From: Clostridium thermosuccinogenes
GTDB taxonomy: Bacteria; Bacillota; Clostridia; Acetivibrionales; DSM-5807
Reading direction: 5' to 3'
Assembly (NCBI RefSeq): GCF_002896855.1
Contig: NZ_CP021850.1
Span: 3,125,665 to 3,189,664 of the forward strand
DNA: 64,000 nucleotides
Shown: positions 60,193 to 64,000 of the stretch, piece after piece
How the letters are laid out: each line of letters begins with the position of its first letter
Position numbering within the stretch: position 1 is the stretch's first letter
Position numbers and translations under genes: made by a program
The notes under the pieces: generated by a model
Told to the model about the DNA's origin: nothing
What the model saw: only the letters and a program-made list of their open reading frames with translations
Databases searched by the model: none

Positions 60193-62676
60193 TCATTTTT
60201 TAAGCAAACTATTATCCTCTGGGTAGCACGTAAAAATAAATTTTTTTAACAGCTCCTTTTCCTCGATATCTAAATTTCCGTTTTCATAAATCCACATATG
60301 CATTGCTTTCCCTATCGCATATGAAAGTTCTTTGCCTTGCTGCTCACTAATATTGTTTCTTGACACATTAGGAATTATTTTCTTATTTGTAACATTTACA
60401 ACTAGCCCCTTTAATTCTATTCCTTCAACCAGAAAGGGAATTTTGATCCTAGCGCCTGAAATTAAAACATTCTTAATGTATATAAAGTCCGTATAATTAA
60501 ACCAGTACATACCCTTAAATCCGATATCCGTATTGTAAGGAAGAATTTTATCGCCAGTACCGTGAATAACCTTCTTTTCTTCTAAAAAAGTATATGTTGG
60601 AGCGTTACTGGAATGTCCAACCTGCCTTCTAAAGTCTGATAAAGTGTAATTCCCAACGATACGATCATAGCCATTGTCGATTAGCACAGAATCGTTATAT
60701 AATGCTGTATTGGCTGCTATAATGTTTGCATTTTCATAATTGATTTTACCCAAAGCGGCATCAAAGTCTTCTAAAACGTCATATGCTTTTTCGAAATCAT
60801 CTTCTTCAGATGACGCTATTATAGGTAGACGTAAAAACTTAATTGTACCATCTTTGATATATTCTTTTAATAAGACAGGAGAGCTTACATCTTGCTCTGG
60901 CAAGATCTCATTTCTGGCTTCATGATATATAAAACTTTCATCAGCATATATATCAGAGAAATTTTTCCAGTATGTAATGCCTTTATAATTGAAGTTTAAA
61001 GCCACTTGAATTCCATCAAAATACTTATCTAGTCTTATGCTTTCAGGATATATTGAGCCAAATTGCTGAAGTTCTATAACTTTAGGAGTTGTTTTCCCGT
61101 CTTTTGAGCTTATTAAACTTATGGGAATTTGGCAATCAATAAAATTTTTCTTTATAAAAACTTCTACATTATCTTGACTATTCCCAAAGACGGAAATAAA
61201 TTGATCATAATCAAGAATTATTTCCGTTCCCTGCGAACGTGGTACATCTTCATACGTCAAGCAAATATATTCACTACTTTTTTCAAATTCAATTTTGTTA
61301 GCTCTATTTTCACCATAATATTTTGTAATAACATTTACTTTATCTGACAGCATAAAGCATGCTAAAAACCCTATTCCATAATTTCCAATAGGCGTATATT
61401 TATTTCCTTTAAACAAGTAATCATCTGAAACATAATAAGAAACGCCTACATTTAAGAAATACTTTTTCAAAATATCAACTGACATTCCTCGGCCATTATC
61501 AAATATAATTACTTGTTTTCTATCCTGATCTAAAATGATATTGATAAAAGGTTGGTATGGACTGTACTTAAATTCATCTTTGTTGTTTGCCTCCTCTTGC
61601 ATAACCATACAAGCGTCTATGGAGTTTTGAATTAATTCCCGTAATCCATATTTTTTATCTCCATAGATATTTTCACCCATTAGCAAACTTGTAACGGCTT
61701 TATAATCAAGAGAGAGCTTGAAATCAGAAAAGTTAAATCCCTTTGTCCTTATCTTGTTATGTACCATCGTGCTTATGGATAAAAGATACCTTTTATCTCG
61801 AAAGGTTTCCGAGTAATCAACAGCTCTTTTTAATTCATCATTTATTGAATCAAAATACTTAAGGAGCTTTCTATGTATACTGGGATTTGAACTCTCGCCA
61901 TAAAATTCTATGTTTTTTCTTCCGGTTTTTGGATTAACAGCGATCTTGTCTTTATTCTCAATAACAAAATGCTGCTTCCATTCTAAATCACCATAATCCT
62001 TTGGACTCAAATATTGATATAAATAAAGAGGCGCTCTTTCTTCATCTATATCCAAATAATCAGCTATTCTGAGGAGTAAAGCAATATATTGAGAATTCAA
62101 CGTCCAATTGCCTTTCATTTGGTCAAGAGATAGATTACTTGTGATCCACTCAAAGTTTTCATTGTGTGCTGCACATATTTTTGCTACATCATCTTTAAAA
62201 GAAATGTTAGTATAGCCTGGCACAATGAAACATTCGTTATCCATCTTCATAATGTGATTATATGATCTCATACCATGAATAGGACGGATACATTCCTGTA
62301 ACGCTACAGTTTCATCCCTATATTTCTGTAGAACTAATGAGTATTTTCTTTCTGTGATGTCTCCCTGCTCTTTTTTGATGTAATCAATTTCTTGTTCACT
62401 AACAACCATTCCAATATCATGGAGTAACGCTGAATAAAGCATAACGACTAGTTCCAAATCGCTAAGTTGATCCGGATAGTCACATAAATCATACATATAG
62501 TCTGCTACATTTAGAGAATGTAAAATATCATGTCCAGTATAGTTTGAAAAGACACGATTGATCTTGGGTAAGAAATTTACTGCGTAATCGTATATTTTAA
62601 TGACTTTATCTAAAAAAGAGCTATTCCTACTTAAAAGTAAAGAATATGCTTTCGTATCTTTAATTGTCTTAGTCAT
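60193..62676 (-). CDS. HD-domain plus HSP90-like ATPase protein
   Basis: An 827-residue cytosolic protein. The N-terminal HD-type phosphohydrolase domain (about 40-230) has HDILHSLNVADY (near 49), LLHDIGM (near 88) and a later IADYLDIDEERAP. The GHKL/HSP90-like ATPase domain (about 320-480) has LRELIQNSIDACMV (near 345), FDNGRGMS (near 395) and GNYGIGFLACF (near 433). A long C-terminal region (about 500-827) follows. Both active sites look intact. This HD-plus-HSP90 layout is known in bacterial accessory regions, possibly in conflict systems, but I know of no proven function. Strongly AT-rich. AAGGAAA precedes the ATG. Confidence 0.8.
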   Translation of the reverse strand: MTKTIKDTKAYSLLLSRNSSFLDKVIKIYDYAVNFLPKINRVFSNYTGHDILHSLNVADYMYDLCDYPDQLSDLELVVMLYSALLHDIGMVVSEQEIDYIKKEQGDITERKYSLVLQKYRDETVALQECIRPIHGMRSYNHIMKMDNECFIVPGYTNISFKDDVAKICAAHNENFEWITSNLSLDQMKGNWTLNSQYIALLLRIADYLDIDEERAPLYLYQYLSPKDYGDLEWKQHFVIENKDKIAVNPKTGRKNIEFYGESSNPSIHRKLLKYFDSINDELKRAVDYSETFRDKRYLLSISTMVHNKIRTKGFNFSDFKLSLDYKAVTSLLMGENIYGDKKYGLRELIQNSIDACMVMQEEANNKDEFKYSPYQPFINIILDQDRKQVIIFDNGRGMSVDILKKYFLNVGVSYYVSDDYLFKGNKYTPIGNYGIGFLACFMLSDKVNVITKYYGENRANKIEFEKSSEYICLTYEDVPRSQGTEIILDYDQFISVFGNSQDNVEVFIKKNFIDCQIPISLISSKDGKTTPKVIELQQFGSIYPESIRLDKYFDGIQVALNFNYKGITYWKNFSDIYADESFIYHEARNEILPEQDVSSPVLLKEYIKDGTIKFLRLPIIASSEEDDFEKAYDVLEDFDAALGKINYENANIIAANTALYNDSVLIDNGYDRIVGNYTLSDFRRQVGHSSNAPTYTFLEEKKVIHGTGDKILPYNTDIGFKGMYWFNYTDFIYIKNVLISGARIKIPFLVEGIELKGLVVNVTNKKIIPNVSRNNISEQQGKELSYAIGKAMHMWIYENGNLDIEEKELLKKFIFTCYPEDNSLLKK

Positions 62677-62765
62677 AAGATTTTCCTTTCTTGTGTATAT
62701 CCAGAATAGCGATACTCTTACTCATATACGTTCATTTTTACTTTAATACACGTGCATATACGAAA

Positions 62766-62968
62766 TTAAATATCATTGTTTTTAATCTTTTTATATCTAC
62801 TATCTTGGGGCTTTCTTAAATCTTTAGGTATTGCCCAACTACTTCCAAAGCGAATAACTCCTTGAATTTTATTTTGTGCACATAATACCTGACATGGCGT
62901 ACAGTAACCCCCCAGTTTACCGATGCTTCTTTAACTGTAATATATTCAATTACTACATTCTCCCCCAT
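62766..62968 (-). pseudogene. small helix-turn-helix protein with an apparent frameshift
   Basis: Reads MGENVVIEYITVKEASVNWG, then VTVRHVR, and then the family pattern resumes in another frame: VLCAQNKIQGVIRFGSSWAI, then PKDLRKPQDSRYKK. Together these make a typical 67-residue excisionase-like HTH protein (WG.t.R.Vr.LC...I.G..R.G..W.IP). One G appears lost in the GTCAGG-TATTATG stretch (about 62890). Without the shift the frame ends in unrelated residues. This may be a mutation, a sequencing error or programmed frameshifting. The start codon is uncertain. Confidence 0.7.
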
Positions 62969-63099
62969 AGGAATTATTTGGCACAAGCTAATTATATATC
63001 GCTTTTGCGAATAATAAAAGACATTATAACTGCTATAGAATATAAAAAAGGAAATGTCAGATACAATCAACACTCCCATAACATTATCAAACTCTTGTT

Positions 63100-64000
63100 C
63101 TAACCTATACTGCATTGCAATGTTTGAATAAATTCTCTCATAAGGCATATAGAATCTCTTAGCTGTTCAAAGGTATATCGAGGATTATGTTTATTTTCAG
63201 GGTGATGGATCTGGTGTCTAATATATTCGGTCAGAATTATCTGCTCTTCTTTTGTACTACCGTTTCGGAGAATCTTTATATACCTCATTGTAGGTTTTCC
63301 TGCTTTATAGGCTTCTAGTTGCCCTTCGGCCTCAATAAAGCCATAAAGCTCATTATGATATTCTTCCGTAACTTCAGAAAATGCCAGAAAATTTACTTCA
63401 TTTAGGGAGGGATAAGGTAATTGACCTGGTAAAACAGTTTCAACTGTTTTCGATCCGCAATTAGCTGAGATTAAGCGTAGGTTCTCAAAATTTAGTTCCT
63501 TTACTAAGCTTGCACTATGGGTCGTTATAATTACTTGTGTGTTAGGAGATTCTGCAAGCGTTAAGAAAGCTCTGATCAATGCTTTTTGGTGTTCAGTGTG
63601 TTGTGATGTCTCTGGTTCCTCAATCGCATAAATAATGCTTGTACTATTTCTATCTTCTTTTCTCCGTTCTGCTTCCGCTCTGAAGAAATTTAGAAGAATT
63701 AGCCGTTTGACACCACTTCCCCTTTTATTAATTGGAATCCCCTCATCACCTGAAATAGAAACGTTTTTAAAGACATCTCCCCACTTAAGGCTTTCAACAG
63801 ATGGGATTACAGGGTTCAAACTATTAGCTACATCAGGGTTCATCTCTCGTAACTTTTCAAGCGTTCTGTCAGACACTTCTTTAAGCTTAGTTTCTACTTC
63901 ACAAGCAATTTCACTGAGTGTTTGTCTTAACACGTCGTTGTTCAAGATTTGCTTAACTGCTTCCTTAAGTGGATCCTGTACCTCGCTATCACCATCGCTA
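63100..64000 (-). CDS. AAA ATPase with C-terminal RX4H motif, N-terminus beyond the window
   Basis: About 300 residues are visible, open to the right edge, so the Walker A lies outside. It has an ABC-like signature GSGVKRLILL, Walker B IYAIEEPETSQ, H-loop ITTHSASLV, then a C-terminal helical part. That part holds EEQIILTEYIRHQIHHPENK, where RHQIHH (63202-63219) fits the RX4-6H motif of HEPN nucleases. OLD/AAA_21-type ATPases with nuclease tails are common in phage defence. It lies immediately upstream of the HTH and HD-HSP90 genes on the same strand. Confidence 0.75.
   Translation of the reverse strand, partial: SDGDSEVQDPLKEAVKQILNNDVLRQTLSEIACEVETKLKEVSDRTLEKLREMNPDVANSLNPVIPSVESLKWGDVFKNVSISGDEGIPINKRGSGVKRLILLNFFRAEAERRKEDRNSTSIIYAIEEPETSQHTEHQKALIRAFLTLAESPNTQVIITTHSASLVKELNFENLRLISANCGSKTVETVLPGQLPYPSLNEVNFLAFSEVTEEYHNELYGFIEAEGQLEAYKAGKPTMRYIKILRNGSTKEEQIILTEYIRHQIHHPENKHNPRYTFEQLRDSICLMREFIQTLQCSIG

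Larger units (their letters stand above)
18831..64000. mobile_element. integrative and conjugative element (partial, right end not seen)
   Basis: A 45-kb, mostly minus-strand block. It holds relaxase, MobC, coupling protein, VirB4, VirB2/3/6-like proteins, PcfB, CD1108-family protein, RadC, toprim protein, methylase-helicase, ParA/ParB and a toxin-antitoxin pair. This is the gene set of Tn1549/CTn-type Clostridial elements. No integrase, excisionase or att site is identifiable, so one end must lie beyond 64 kb. The left end is placed near 18.8 kb only because element genes start there. A plasmid origin is an alternative given ParA/ParB, but the adjoining host-like genes favour integration. 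Confidence 0.75.

Noticed and set aside
1-64000. tRNA, rRNA, riboswitch or integrase genes
   Set aside because: None could be recognised by eye. The missing integrase is probably outside the window.

Overview
The window looks like chromosome plus an integrated conjugative element from a low-GC, endospore-forming Clostridia-type Firmicute. Support comes from AT-rich intergenic DNA, strong AGGAGG ribosome sites with frequent GTG/TTG starts, two Spo0E-like sporulation phosphatase genes, a SpoVD-like remnant and Firmicute-type conjugation genes. I cannot name the species.

Region 1 (about 0-18.8 kb) is host-like and AT-rich. It holds a diguanylate cyclase next to an HD-GYP phosphodiesterase, an OmpR/EnvZ-type two-component pair, a three-gene transposon (DUF6431 protein, DDE transposase, ExeA-like ATPase) and an orphan response regulator. 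These are followed by a NusG-II-domain protein, Lgt, an isoprenylcysteine-methyltransferase-like protein and a membrane-embedded spermidine-synthase-like protein. A short stretch of broken genes (SpoVD, NhaC and G5/VanW-like fragments) comes next. The region ends in a copper operon (csoR-copA-copZ-YHS protein) with a near-consensus promoter overlapping a CsoR-type operator.

Region 2 (about 18.8-60 kb) is most of an integrative and conjugative element, nearly all on the minus strand. Its transfer genes are VirB4, PrgI (VirB3-like), TrbL/VirB6-like, VirB2-like, the VirD4 coupling protein, PcfB, a MOBP-type relaxase, MobC and a candidate oriT. Its replication and maintenance genes are a toprim protein, a very large methylase-helicase, ParA/ParB and a YefM/ParE-like toxin-antitoxin pair. 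It also has an XRE repressor with three palindromic operators and an ECF sigma/anti-sigma pair. Unusually, it carries a full Tad-type pilus locus: CpaB, a TadZ-like ATPase, CpaF, TadB, TadC, three tandem pilins separated by hairpins, two TadE-like minor pilins, a large CARDB surface protein and a prepilin peptidase. No integrase is visible, so the element probably continues past the right edge. Its left end is probably near 18.8 kb.

Region 3 (60.2-64 kb) is AT-rich cargo. It has an HD-domain plus HSP90-like ATPase protein, a small helix-turn-helix gene with an apparent one-base deletion, and the C-terminal part of an AAA ATPase ending in an RX4H (HEPN-like) motif. This is a plausible, uncharacterised defence-type module.

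The most unusual signals are a TnpV gene translated in another frame inside the 2.5-kilocodon methylase-helicase gene, the Tad pilus carried inside the conjugative element, the cargo module, a G-quadruplex-type tract and a 13-mer hairpin motif that recurs within the element. All boundaries and family names are read by eye. No database search was run.
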